A DNA stretch of 64,000 nucleotides, from positions 42,009,784 through 42,073,783 of the forward strand of contig JAIUCV010000005.1 in assembly GCA_026724425.1 (NCBI GenBank). Direction: 5' to 3'. The notes beneath the pieces are model-generated. The model ran no database searches. It saw only the letters and a list, made by a program, of their open reading frames with translations, and was not told where the DNA came from. The translations under genes were made by a program, and so were the position numbers. This DNA is from Erythrophleum ivorense (taxonomy: Eukaryota; Streptophyta; Magnoliopsida; Fabales; Fabaceae). This document shows, one piece after another, positions 1-12,079 of this stretch (position 1 is its first letter; the number at the start of each line of letters is the position of its first letter).

Positions 1-260
1 ACCCATTCCTAGGGATTTTTTGCTTCACTTCACCCATCACAAGGGACTTTTGGTATAACCTCACCCATAGAGCACAATTTCACAACCAAATGCCAATCAA
101 GAAATATAATGGTACTATAGTAATCAAATAATAGCATATGGCAATTCTCAAGATTCAAACACATCTCCAAGCATCCAATGACATTCACACAACCATAATG
201 CATACAAGAAAGGAATGGAGAGCTACATTAGTAATTAAACACAAGATTACCTCTTGATTA

Positions 261-3200
261 TGTAATACCATATTTATCTAGCTTACTTCATGCCATTTCA
301 AGGTCTTATTCCATGTGTTTTATAATGAAGTAAGGAATATAGCATTTAAAACAATGAACATACTTGCATAATGCCACAGATAAATTTTTCTTTCCGAGTC
401 TCATGGGTCATATGGACTCATGTATAACATTTTCATATTTAAGTACATAGATGCAACTCAAATCCATCACCAAAAGTGGCCAAGGCAAGAGGCACACAAA
501 ATTCCATAAGGTAGCCAAGGCCAAAATTTTATACTTTTTGTCACAAACTTTGAAAAATCATAACTAATTCTACAAATATCAAAATCATGCATTTTTTACC
601 ATTCTGGAAAGCTACAGATGTATACTTTATATTAAAAATATGTTTAGGTCATGAAACACCAAGTAGAAGATGTTTGACATTTGAAAAGCACCTAAGGTTG
701 CAACTACCTAGGCTACTATCACAACTTACTATCATAAATTTTGAAAATTTATAACTAATTCTAAAGCACTCCAAATCATGCAAACTCAGTCAATCTAAGA
801 AGCTACATATGTTAATTTTGAGGGAAAAATAGCTCTAGATCATGCCAAGTCCATTTAAGAACTAAATTATGATAGAATATTATTGGAGGTCCAGTGGCAT
901 TACTAGTACTGACATGAAACTTCAAAAATTCATAATTCTTTGGTCAAACCTCCAAATGAGGTGATCTTAGTGGCCATAGAAATCTTATAATCTTTAGTTT
1001 ATGTTTGTAAAATTTCATAAGTATTGGACACCATTTGGCTATCAAATGACATAGAAAACAAAACTGACCGTATGAACAGTACATGCACCAGAACAGTAAA
1101 AAAAGCCCAAATTTGAAAATTCATGATTAATTATGTAGAGCTCTGATTTTTCTACACTTTAGCTTCCCAAAAAGCTCTGGATAAGATCTACATGTTACCA
1201 AATTTTATGGGCAAATTCGTCCATTTGATCAGTTTGTGCTATAGGGTTTCGATTTGGTCATTTTCATGGTCTTAACTAGACTCAAAGTGTCCAAATTTAC
1301 TTCCTAAACTTGTGTGGCCACTTGAGCATGTGGGATTGCACCAAAATGACATTTTAAACTTGTCTCAAAGGTGAATAAAGCTAGAATTTGGAAACTCAAA
1401 CTCTCACCCCATGCCATACACCAATTCCCATAATGCTAGTCTTGCCACTACATATTCAAAATGCACATTTCCATACATATAACCTTAAATCTTATTTATA
1501 CATGATATATTAGCATAATTATACATGTTCATAACATCATAGGATATATACAACAAGATTACAACATTTTCCACTCATATGACCGTAAAGAAATAAAATC
1601 CATGCACTTTGATGTCATACTCTCATCTTTCAAGTAGTTGGCTCCCATTTCCTTATTCTCTTGGTCCACCTAGCATGTTAGAATATTAGAGATGAAGGAA
1701 TGAGATTCAAAGAATCCCAATAACTCATCTCCCATTTTAACCACACATAAAGTATGCAAACCAAGTCTTACAAATTCATACATAGGCATATTAAACAACA
1801 TGAACATTCAAGAAGTAATATTGGCATGTGAGTAAATCATACAAAACATCCATAGGCTTGCCAAGTAAGTGGATTAGTCTCACTCATTCACTTATAGATT
1901 TTGGACTTGTCTCATTCGTTTCTTTAAGAGGTTTTTGACTCAATCTTACTCTTGGGAGTCAACCTCATTTTTGGGAGACTCTTTACTTTGTCTCAACTAA
2001 CTTTAAGGGTTCTTGGCTCATCCTCACTATGACTAAGGGTTCTTGGCTTCTCCACACTCAAACAAACCAAAGCAAGTATAACAGACATTATTTAAAAACA
2101 TAATGCATCATCATGATACCATGGAATAAAATCTCATGCTAGAATACTTTTCTTAGCTTAAAATTCACACACACAAATTTAAAGACAATGCAAACACATA
2201 TTCATGCGTGAGAGAAGGTGGAGAAAGCTATCTTACTTGCATTTACACACTTTTTTCTTGAGCCTTGAGTCCCCTCCATTGACCTCACACACCCAAGAAG
2301 GTGGAGATCATTTCTCTTATCCTAAATACAATTTATAGAAGCCAATTAAGTTCAAGGAATTAATTCTAAGGCCACGCATCTTTCTTAAACACTAACTTGG
2401 TCTATTAACCCTTTTATGGTTCCAAGAATGCACCTAATGAAGCAACACCCATCAAATGAGTTCTAGGCTCTATTCTTTCCTTTCATATATAATTCTTGAC
2501 TCCTTTTAAGTCTCTTGGAATCATCACACAATTAAAATAGCCTAACTACATGTTACTTTTTAGGTCATATTATGGAACCTAAGACATCAATTCATTCTCT
2601 AGGCCTCTTAAATTTTTCCTAAGGTTTTTCCTCATTTTCATTCATCATATATGATTCAAAAATGGGCTTGAAAGAATTTAAAACTTTCTTTAGGTGTCTC
2701 AACCCCCTTTGGCCAATACTATGCACCATGTAGCCTCCATGGAAGTTTGCTTTGTTTTCTACATGGAAGATGCATATAGGGAGACTCTTAGGGATCTTGA
2801 GAACTTATTTAAACATTAATTTAGGCCTAGGAATAATTACATCAAATCATATTTTTAAAGGAACCTATGAAACCCTAAGTTTGCTATCTTAAAAATCCAT
2901 GGTTCTTTTATTGTTTTCTTTACATATTCTTATTCTCCACATTCCTTTTCTTAAGATTCACCCTTGGTTTTGTCCAAAATCCAAGCCTTCCCATAGCTTC
3001 TTGAGTGGGACGAACCAAGGAGAGAAGAGGAGCAAAGGGTAGCCATCATGGAAGGAGAAATTACCTTGTTTTTCCTTGTTTTCTTGCTTGAATCCTCCTT
3101 TCTTTGGCCTCCTCTCTTCAAATCCGAATTTTCCCCTTTCTTCCTCCCTTAAAATAGGTCCATATACTTTAATATAATCATAGGAAAGAAAGGAAAATGG

Positions 3201-3954
3201 AGGAGAAGAGGTTTGCAAAGGAAAGAACATGAAAAGCTACCAAAAATTCATACCTTTAGCCTTTGATTTCTCCTCCTCTTCCTCTCCCTCTTGTGTGCCT
3301 ATCTCTATAGAGTTTTTCTCTGGTTTAGGGCAGAAACATAACAGGCTGAATGAATAAGGAGGTGGGGCGCCACTTATATATAGGTGGGAAGAGAAAGACT
3401 TTTCAAAAATTCCTATTTTGCCCTTTATTCTTGGCATTTTAGTTTCTAACTCATTTTAGAACCATCTTTTCCATTATAAAATTTAAGTTCCCAATTTAGT
3501 AAAATGCTTTTGGAATCACTCAAATCGAAGCTTAAACCTTTCCGAACGAATCTGTTAAAGTTTGGGTTCACTAATGTTAGAAAACGTCTATCAGAGGAGT
3601 TTTTATTATCCCAAGGCTTTTCATGCTTTTTAGGGCTTCTAAGAATCTTGGAGAACTTAAATTTTCATTTAAAAAGCTCTCCTATGAGAATTCCAAAATT
3701 TGCTCAAAATAACGAAAATACCCTTACGTTTCGTTAACCTTTCGTTATATTTCATTTCTTCATTCTTGGTCTGTTTTTCTTTTCGTCTGAGCTTGAGATT
3801 CTCATTTTTAGGAGTCTAGAATGCTTCCCAAATTTTTTGGGACCTTAACTAAGTCATTTCGAGGGACTTGCTTTTATATCCGGTAAATTTCATTCGTTTA
3901 CGAAGAAATCGTATGTTACGTTTCTTATGTTTTGTCAGAAAACCAGATATTTCA
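261..3954 (+). mobile_element. Family-A solo LTR nested in another family-A copy
   Basis: Starts TGTAATACCATATTTATC, close to the family start at 33701 (TGTAACACTATAACTTC), and ends ...AACCAGATATTTCA, matching ...GACCAGATGTTACA at 37407. Length is 3,694 bp against 3,707 bp for the intact copy. The flanks are GATTA (256-260) and AATTA (3955-3959), a 5 bp target duplication with one change. Internal landmarks shared with the other copies are 'AAAATCATAACTAATTCTA' near 552, 'CACCTAGCATGTTAGAATAT' near 1667 and a run of CTCAC/GGACTT phrases at 1860-2050. Small frames at 2958-3437 and 3504-3737 have no recognisable domain. A single long LTR with no internal region or partner LTR suggests a solo LTR left by recombination. 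Confidence 0.75.
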
Positions 3955-4188
3955 AATTACCCTTCTCTCCTGTTAATCATACACCCACAGTTGGATAGAG
4001 CTTGATTTCTTTGGCCTAGACACAATAAATAGTATCCAATTACCCTCTTAAAATAAGCCTAGCATCAAACACACATTAAAGAAACATACTTAGTTCAATG
4101 GCTATTTAATGGTTCCAAAAAAGGCCTAATGAAACAACAACCATAATTCAAGTTCTTGGCTCCATTCTCTTCCTATATCTAGGCCTCT

Positions 4189-6993
4189 TGATAACCATGA
4201 TTTTTATATATTTTATTCTCTTTAACTTAGATAATTTAATGATTAAATATGGCTCTAAGACTTCAATTAGATAATATTTTATTTTAAGTGGTCATTTCTA
4301 TATTTTAGGAATTTATTTGCAAATTATTGGTTTTTAATGCTTAAATTTATCTTAAATAATTTTTGTGAATATTCCTATTTGATTTTTCTCACTTCTTTGT
4401 GCAGAATTTTAATATGTAATTGGAGTTTTGAATAGAAAATTAAATTGAAGAAAAGCAAGAGAAGAGATGGGCCTTAAGTGTGTTAGTATGCAATCTCAAG
4501 AGCTTCAAGAATTTCAATGGGAATTAAAGCTTGAATGAACTTTTCCATGCAACCCACACACTTACATGAAGTCACATGATCATCACACACATGCATGACT
4601 CAAGAAGAAAGAGCCACGAGGAATGAGCAAAAGAAGAACAATGAAAAGAGGTAAACTTGAGCTTGAGTTTACGTGGAAGGAGAAGGAAGAAGGAGGCTTG
4701 AGTTGCTCATGCAAACAGCAGCACACTCATACGGTTTTGAAGGAATGAAGAAGGCAAAGCTACTATTTTGGCATGCAAAACGTGTGAAGAAAAATACTTC
4801 AAAGGAGCCTCTGTTTTGGAGAGCTGCATGAAGAGAGCATACGTGGAGACAAGTGCAGAATAAGCCACTTTTTTACAGAGCATGAAAGAGCTGCATTCAT
4901 TTACTTCTAGCTGGAAAGATAGAAAAAGAAGCTATATGAAGATGCATATGAGCAGGAGGTAGTTTTGAGCTGGGCAGAACGTGGATTAATGAAGCTTGAG
5001 AACTGGAGTTAAGTTAAGGGAAGAATGCAACTCCAGAACAGCAGCTCGTGTGAACAATAGCTAACGTGAGAAACTCAAGCTGAAGCTTGCATAAGCTGGG
5101 AGAACTAGCTACGAGTTAAAGGAGAAGGCTGGAGCTGAAAACGAAGAAGAAGCTACGTCTTTAACGTGAGCTCAGTGAGCTGAATGAGCTGAACGAGAGG
5201 GATAAGACACAGAAGAAGTGACGCTGAAAGGGAGCTGGGCTGGATGTATAAACTGAGATGAAGTTAAGAGAACAAACATACCCAAGAAGCCTCTGTTTTC
5301 GAGTTTCTGGTTTAAGAACAGAGCAAGACGTGGAGTGAGTAAGAGAAGCAGCCAAAGTTGTGCCTGGGAACAGAAGCATGAAGAACAGAGTTTCACGTGG
5401 AAACAAATGAAGAGCAGCTGGCAGAACGAGGAGAACAAGTAGCTGAACAAGGAAGAAATGCTAGAGTAAAACAAGTGAGGAAACAACGAGCTGAGCTGAG
5501 AATGAGAAAAGTAACGAGCAGTTAACGTGAAAAAGGACTTCCAGAACGCGAAAAATACATGCAGAAACGGAAGAAGAAAATCACGTGATGGAGAAGCAAA
5601 GTGAGCTGAACGAGAAGAAGAATAAGCTGCATGATTCAAAGAAAGCTACGTGAGAAAGAGCATGGGCAGGAATTCACATGGAAGATGATTATTATATTCA
5701 TAATGGGGCCCACCTTATATACAAACATGAAGAAGCTATGGGCAATTAGCTGGGCAAGAAGCTTCCTACGTCAATAGTGCAACGTTGAGCTGTGGGTTCC
5801 GAGAAGAGGTAGCATGATGCTACGTGATTCATTAAAGGATTTAGCTACGGGCAAAAGAAGTAATGAGCAAAAGAGACGTGAAGAAAGCGAGAACTCAAAA
5901 AGAGCTGGGTACGTGATTTTTAATGAGAAAGGGAGTATAATTCATTCACGTCTCTACACTTCACTCACGCCTCCATTCGGATATCCTAGTCCATTCACGC
6001 AACTCCATTCATTCGCCTATTTATTCATTCATTCGGCCATATTCCATCCATTCCATTCATCATCCATTCATTCATCCATCCTACCTCCACTCCATCTTCC
6101 ATCTATCTCCACCATTCCATGAAGTTCTAATCCATCTGTGGCTAGCTAGGAGAAAGCTCTTGGAGAAGCTTGAATCCATGGATGAACATAGAATTTTTGG
6201 CTAAGAATTTCTTTATTTTCCTACACTTTTTCTTCTTCATATATTATCTTGGTTAAGTTGTATTTGATAGGGAATTTGTGTAATTATAATTAGTGGCTGG
6301 TTAGATACTAATTAGGGAACCTTTTTGTTGATTAATTGATCTGATTAATTCCAATATTATCTGAATTCCCATGTATGCTTCGAAGGTGTTCGATAAAATA
6401 CATGAGTGAGATTATTTGTTTAAATGTTTAATTTGAGGATTCCTTAATGTTTAGTTGGTTAATTAAATATTTAGGATGATTCAGAGGCTAATCAATTAGT
6501 TAATCAATCAAATTGGGTGTTCATTGATCCTAAAACAAGAATTGACAATTTAATGTGAATGTGAGGTTTCAATTCAACATTAGATCGTTAATCTCTTGAA
6601 TCTTGAGTGGTAACCCAAGATAATTTGTTATGAACACAATTAGGAACTCTTAGAGCAGAATTAATCACAATTAGATTAGGATAAGGATAGTGGATACCAA
6701 GGGACAATTCCAAAGCTAGTCACAAGACCATAATTCACCCAATTAGATAGCAATTAGGAATTTTAATTCAATTTAGTTTTAGGTTAGTTTAATTCAATCA
6801 AAAATCCCTTTAATTTAGAAATTTTAGAGTCTTTTAACATTTGGAAAACTCAATTAGGCATTGAACTCCAATTCCAAGGGAGATGACCTAGGTTGTGCCA
6901 TTAACTACATATTTTACCAACCTAGTTTTATTTTGAGGGTTGCGCGATGAGCCACTCACCTCTTGACTTCATTTAAAATCCGTCGAGCTATCA
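4189..6993. mobile_element. 2.8 kb LTR-like insert within the outer family-A copy
   Basis: Family-A homology stops near 4188 and resumes near 6994. The inserted block starts TGATAACCATGATTTTTATA and ends ...CCGTCGAGCTATCA, giving matching short inverted termini (TGATA/TATCA) of the LTR type. No convincing 5 bp target duplication is visible, so the limits are good to about 10 bp. It has a purine-rich left half (4690-5690, many GAGCTG/AACGTG/GAAG words), a CATTC-rich stretch (5940-6125) and an AT-rich right part ending in a 'GGGTTGCGCGATGAGCC' phrase. It is probably a solo LTR of a Ty3/gypsy element; the family was not identified. Frames at 5161-5639 (minus) and 5814-6122 (plus) are by-products of the biased composition. 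Confidence 0.55.
5940..6125. repeat. CATTC/CCAT-rich low-complexity tract
   Basis: Degenerate runs of CATTCATT and CCATCCATT, for instance around 5994-6080, inside the 2.8 kb insert. It is a simple-sequence expansion, not a gene. Confidence 0.7.
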
Positions 6994-8399
6994 CACACTC
7001 ATTTCCAAAAGTCTAGATGCAAGTTACTTTTATAGATCATATTATGGAACATATGTCTCTAATTCTTAAAATATGACTTCTAAATTTTTTCCATGGGTTA
7101 TTCTCATGTTCTTCCTTCACATAAAGTCCCAAACCAAGCTTAGAGAAATTTAAAACACTCTCTAGGTCTCCTAACTTCTCTAGGCCTAGACATAGAGAGC
7201 ATTTTGAGTCCATGGAGTTTTCAATTTTTTTTCTTCATGGAAGAGGCACTTAGGAGGCTTCCTAGGGGTCTTAGAAACTCAAGCAAACACTTACATAAGC
7301 TAAAGAATTCTTAAATCAAAATAGATTTCACAAGACCTACAAGGATCCCTAGCCTTTCTATCTTGAATTTCAATGGCTTTTCTTCAATTTTCATTGCATT
7401 TCCTAGGTTCCCATAGTCTAAATCCTAGGATTCTTGCTTTCTATAGGTTAAAAATCCTCCCCCTTATCTGTTCTATTTGAGGCCAAGACACACCCTTAAG
7501 AAGCATAAGGAAGAAAGTAACAAAGAGAAGAAACTACCTTGCTTCTTCGAGAGCTTCTTTCTTTGCCTTTCCCTTCTCCTTGAATTTTGAACTCCTCCCC
7601 TCTGTACATGGCTCAAAATATAACCAAATCACATACCAAAGCTATGGAAAGGGAGAGGAAAAGAGGAGTTACAAAGGAAGAACTAAGAAAACCTTAATTT
7701 TTCTATACCTCTTACCTTAATTTTCTTCTCCCTTATAGCTTCTTCTTGTGCGTCTGGGTTGCACAGAGTCTCTCCTTTTTTTAGACAGAACAAGTCGGTT
7801 AGGAGGAGAAAAGGAAAAGGGATGCCTTTTATGAGAAGAATCAAGAAGAAATTGTTCCTTAAAAATGACATTTATGTCCTGTGTTCGTAGCATTTTCGTT
7901 TTAGACTTATTTTAACTCTTTTTCAAAAATCATCTTTTTCATCATAAAATTAAAGTCCTTTATTTTATAAAATGTCTTTGAAATTACTCAATTTGGATTT
8001 AAAACCTTTCTGAACAAAATGGTTAAAGTTTGAGTCAATCGACATTTAAAAACATATACCAAAAGGGGTTTTAATTGTCACAGGGCTTCCTATGATTTTC
8101 AGGGCCTTTGAGAACCCCAAAAAGCTCAAATTTTTCATTTAAAAATCCCTCCTATGAGTTTTCCAAAAGGTGCCCATATTTACAAAAATGTTACTATACT
8201 TTCGATAATTTTATTGAACCACTTTGACTTCTGTTTCTAGGCAACTCAATGCTTAAATCCTCATTTTTCATTATTTAAAATTTTATTCTAATTTTATTTA
8301 ACCTTAAAATTATTTATCTCAGGGGACTTGCTTTTCAAACTGACTCATTTTAGTGTTTTTATGAAATATCGGACACATTTCTTCTATACAGAACTCTTG

Positions 8400-9410
8400 G
8401 CGATATTGTCCCTCTTACGACACCTGGCACATTGGTCTGGTGGGGTTTTATTCTTGGGTCACCTCAATTAGTCACAACCCAAAAGGCCTTGCTAAAAGGG
8501 AGAGTACTACTCCCACTTATATGAACCTAGCTCAAGATCCTCCTATCCGATATGGGACTTTACAAAGGTAAGGGAAAGAAAATGACTTAAATCTTGTTAA
8601 GTTAAGGGAAAGTGTCTTACTTTATTTTTCAATGCTTTTCTATTTCTTTTATAATTCTCTTTCTTCCTTTGGATGATGCTTCTTCCTTCTCTGTTTTAAA
8701 TCTTCAATGGCTTGTCACTTTTCTCTCTCTATATATGACTACTTCACACCGTCTCTTTCATTCCTTCTGGGTTCCTAGTTTTCTCTTTCTTCTAACTCAA
8801 ATATAAAGGTGGTACTTATAACAAAACTAAGTCAGTTTACATGCTTGAGGGTCTTGAATTTTTCTCTTTGACAGATATTTTCTTTATCTTTATAGGCTTT
8901 GACTTAATATGTTAGTTGCATGGATTAGTTTTAAGGTAAGTGACAATTGTGGATGTTCATTGTTTAATTCCAACAATCATTTTAGACCACCTAATTGTTC
9001 AAAACTCTTTAAATTTTATTTGGTAAAAATTACATTTTTGCCCTAAGTTAAATTATGTTTTTAACCTCAAATATTTATTATTTATATTTTGACACTTAAA
9101 TTTTGCCTAAAAATTCCTTTTCAATTATTTCTCTTACAATAATTTTTTTTTGGCTTTAATGGCTTAAGCAATTCTAAAATTTTATTTTTAAGTGTTTATT
9201 CTCTAATTATTCATTATTAGAATATTTTAAATAAATCTTAAAAATTTGTGAAAATAATAAATTCCTAATAGCTTAATAAAATTATGTTTCATTCTCAAAA
9301 TTCATATTTTTTAAATTCTTAAAAATTCTTCCTTATGTTATTATTTTAAATAACTTTGTTTATTTATTTCAGTTAAATATCCTACAATAAATAAATATGA
9401 TAGGGGAGGA
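8400..9410. other. Non-coding spacer between family-A and copia-A
   Basis: AT-rich DNA with no supportable gene. The first 200 bp carry an snRNA-promoter-like USE/TATA pair on the minus strand (see 8516-8558). 8600-8800 is T/C-rich and gives only a chance frame (8612-8806). 8960-9400 is AT-rich with no recognised repeat. The stretch may include the decayed right end of the outer family-A element or a fragment of another LTR. Confidence 0.5.
8516..8558 (-). promoter_or_regulatory. USE-like plus TATA-like promoter pair
   Basis: On the minus strand, GTCCCATATCGG (8547-8558) differs by one base from the plant snRNA upstream sequence element (RTCCCACATCG). It is followed at 20-30 bp by TTCATATAAG (8516-8526), a TATA-like box. 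The USE/TATA pairing is established for plant U-snRNA genes. Downstream (8400-8515, minus) I see no U1-U6 snRNA sequence, so this is either an LTR promoter using the same words or a promoter remnant. Confidence 0.4.
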
Positions 9411-9906
9411 TGTTATGGATGCAAAGGATGTTGCTTGATCTGTGAAGAAGATAACATTGCTTAATTATCATAGAGGACGAGCTTGCTAGAGAAGATGCTC
9501 TATAATTGAAAATCATAATGGAGAAGATGGATATTGCAAGAAGGGTTAGGTATTTAGCTTTAATCACGATGGATATTTGGTGGAAAGAAGCTAGTTTGAT
9601 CATCCAAAATGAGGTGCATTTATGTGGCTTTAAATGGACATATGAGATCAAACTCAACAGATAGCCCATATGCATTTTCATGGCTTTCATGTGGCACTTT
9701 TGTATCCATTGTATCAAGTGAATGGCCTCGATTAAAGCACCAAAATGGTGCATTTCAATGATATGCATAGCCCAAAGTGTAGAGAATTAGGATGTGTACA
9801 AAACATGAGGGATTCAAGTGAATGAAAATTATTCTCTCCTTTTTCCTTTTATTTTTTTCTTTTACTCTTGTCATATTTCTTATTTTTTTTCATTAGTTTT
9901 ACAATA
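9411..9906 (+). repeat. Copia-A 5' LTR (provisional left limit)
   Basis: The start (TGTTATGGATGC) follows a GGGGAGGA run and is a guess from the usual TG start. The right end is clearer: ...TTAGTTTTACAATA, directly followed by a primer-binding-like TGATATCAGCATAA. The last 130 bp (ACAAAACATGAGGGATTCAAG... onward) match 40690-40788 of the 3' LTR; the earlier part shows little similarity. A minus-strand frame across 9382-9768 is a shadow. Confidence 0.55.
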
Positions 9907-9920
9907 TGATATCAGCATAA
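9907..9920 (+). other. Copia-A primer-binding-site remnant
   Basis: TGATATCAGCATAA directly follows the 5' LTR. The intact form on copia-B reads TTATCAGCACGAAT (minus strand, 49651-49664). The differences are mostly transitions of C-to-T type. Confidence 0.5.
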
Positions 9921-11229
9921 ATCTCTAGAAAATTGATGTAAAGCATCAATACATGGAGCTTGCTATTCATTACATTAATATATAAGAAATTTTTTGCTCT
10001 TACTTTATATTATTTATAGATTTGATACTTATTTATATTCATAATATGATTATCAATTTGATATTGATAAATATCTTAGAAACCAAAAAGTTAAACATAA
10101 TTTGATGGCCAGTACCATATCACTTTTGGTTTTGGTTATTTTAAAAACAATGACTTCATTATCTAAAAAAATAATATATATATATATATATATTGTGGCA
10201 TATTTTGATAAATTAGTGGTTATACAAGATTTTTTATATAACTCTGAAGGCTAGTAATTTATGTACTTTATGCCACTAAAAGGCTTTAAAAGTGGTCCAA
10301 TTTCAACATGTTTTTAAACAAATTGATAGCCATTTGTGATCCCTATGTAGAAGTTAATCAATAAAGGTTAATAATGACATGCCATGATTATTGAAATGAC
10401 ATAAAATTACAACCAATGACTATAATATAACTAGAAGTCATAAAAACAAATGGCCATAAATATTTTTAAATTTGAAAATGCCAAAAGTAACTATGAAGCC
10501 TAAAAGGCAATAAGATGTTGAATAGTAATATATTTTACCATGACAATTTATGTGCAAATTTTTAAGATCCTAAAAGAGAAGACTAATCGCAATTCCTTCT
10601 TACATGTATGGATATCCTTCATTATAATAAAAAAAATGTATTACAAGTATTTGATGTCAAATTTATTTTACTGTTATCAATATTATAAATATTTTAAAGG
10701 AAGAAAATTAAGCATCATTGTAAAATGTGTAAAATGTTTATTTTTATTTCAAGAACAAAGAATTGGATAAAAATATTCTACAATGGACCCATAGTCTTTG
10801 GAATAATTTGAAGAGACGATACATGCACTAGAAGTAATGATTTTTCCAAATGAGAGCTATTATGAGTACGGTTGTTTTGCAAATTGTTAAAATTATGGGT
10901 GAAAGTAATTCATTCTTATTTGAAATAAACTCTTAATTGAAAGTATGCATAAAGAAATTTAATTACTCCATATTTTATACTTTGAATATGCTCTTATAGT
11001 AGCAATATTAAAGTAGTTAATATTATACTATTAAAGAGTAAAACAAATGTTTAGTGACATATATAAAAATATAATGTGTGTTAATTCTTGAAAAACTAGT
11101 CATAATAAAATTTGGTTTAGCTCTTAAAGAAATAATATGGATATTCCCCATTCTATGGTTAAAGACAAGATTCATATTGAAGACATATATCTCACAAATA
11201 GTTACAACATATACCATACTTAAAAAATA
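9921..11229 (+). pseudogene. Copia-A gag region, unrecognisable
   Basis: This is where copia gag should lie. The sequence is AT-rich with stops in all frames, and no zinc knuckle can be read. It contains a (TA)n microsatellite at 10174-10193. Small frames (10540-10770 plus; 11023-11217 minus) have no similarity I can name. Assignment rests only on position between the LTR and the protease remnant. Confidence 0.4.
10174..10193. repeat. (AT)n microsatellite
   Basis: Uninterrupted AT dinucleotides within the decayed copia-A gag region. Confidence 0.9.
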
Positions 11230-12079
11230 AAAAGTATTTTTCTCCTTTCATAATAGGTGATACAAATGTCAATATTACATCTAATAGTTAAAAGTTTTAG
11301 AAGAGCTACTAAATTATTACCTAGAGAGACCAAGTTTATTATTGATAACGCATTATTTTCTACTAAGTCTTAAAAAGATTTGTTAAGTTTTGAAAATGTC
11401 TACCATAATAGATATCATATTAAGACTATAAATGAGAAAAAAATTGAATATCTACATATCATAACTATTGTATCAAGAAAGAAATGTGTTTTAGAAAAAT
11501 TACATGCTTTGTCTTCTGATTTGAACCATACAAATAACGGTACAATTGAAATATAAGTTATGATATATCAGAAGTTTACTAATCCAAATACATTTATTAG
11601 TTGGCAATGACTAGTTAAGCCATCCTAGATTAAATTATGATTCAAAAACTTATTGAGAATTCACATAGAAAACCAAAGAATTCTTCGATTCAAGAAAGAA
11701 TTAGAAAAATTTTCAATTCAAAGAATTCTCATGTATTGTTTATTATCAAAGTAAATTCATTACTAAACCATTACTAGTTAAAATTATGATTGAATTCCTC
11801 ACATTTTTAGAATATATTTAAGATGATATATGTGGCTCATTCATCTACTATATGGAATATTTAGATATTATGGTTTTGATATATGTATCCACAAGATGGT
11901 TTTATGTTTATTTATTATCAAATCACAACTTGGTCTTGTGAGATTACTTGCTTAAATAATTCAATTAAGAGCATAAGTTCTAAAGAAGGCAATTAAGACA
12001 ATTCATCTTGATAATGTTGTGAGTTTACATTTAGGCTTTTAATAACTATTGTATATCAATTGGAATAATGATTGAAAAG
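11230..12079 (+). pseudogene. Copia-A protease and integrase N-part remnant
   Basis: Reading through stops, 11325-11400 encodes TKFIIDNALFSTKS followed by a DLLSF-like phrase. This matches copia-B (minus, 45333-45761), where the equivalent is TRFIINNILFSSKS...SLLSF. Around 11950-12079 the LACLNN...IHLDN...YINWNN phrases match the copia-B integrase core (44778-44975). Several in-frame stops and frameshifts are present. The reading breaks at 12079, where the LARD element begins, and resumes at 30512. Confidence 0.75.

Larger units (their letters stand above)
1..8400 (+). mobile_element. Outer family-A long-LTR element (solo LTR), interrupted by two insertions
   Basis: Three blocks (1-260, 3955-4188, 6994-about 8400) read as one continuous copy of the family seen complete at 33701-37407. 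Block 1 matches the part with repeated 'CCTCACCC...GGGACTTTTGG' phrases (compare 48180-48270), and blocks 2 and 3 continue in the same order. The left end lies outside the window. The right end fades near 8400 and I could not place it exactly. Joining block 1 to block 2 removes 261-3954; joining block 2 to block 3 removes 4189-6993. There is no coding capacity. Family orientation is arbitrary: plus here means the same as 33701-37407. Confidence 0.7.

Noticed and set aside
2958..3437. Minus-strand frames in family-A
   Set aside because: Not maintained in the other family-A copies; composition-driven.
5172..5639. 155-codon minus-strand frame
   Set aside because: Arises from purine-rich GAG/AAG repeats on the plus strand; Ser/Phe/Leu-rich product without a domain.
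8400..8515. A U-snRNA gene downstream of the USE/TATA pair
   Set aside because: None of the U1-U6 5' sequences I know appear at the expected start.
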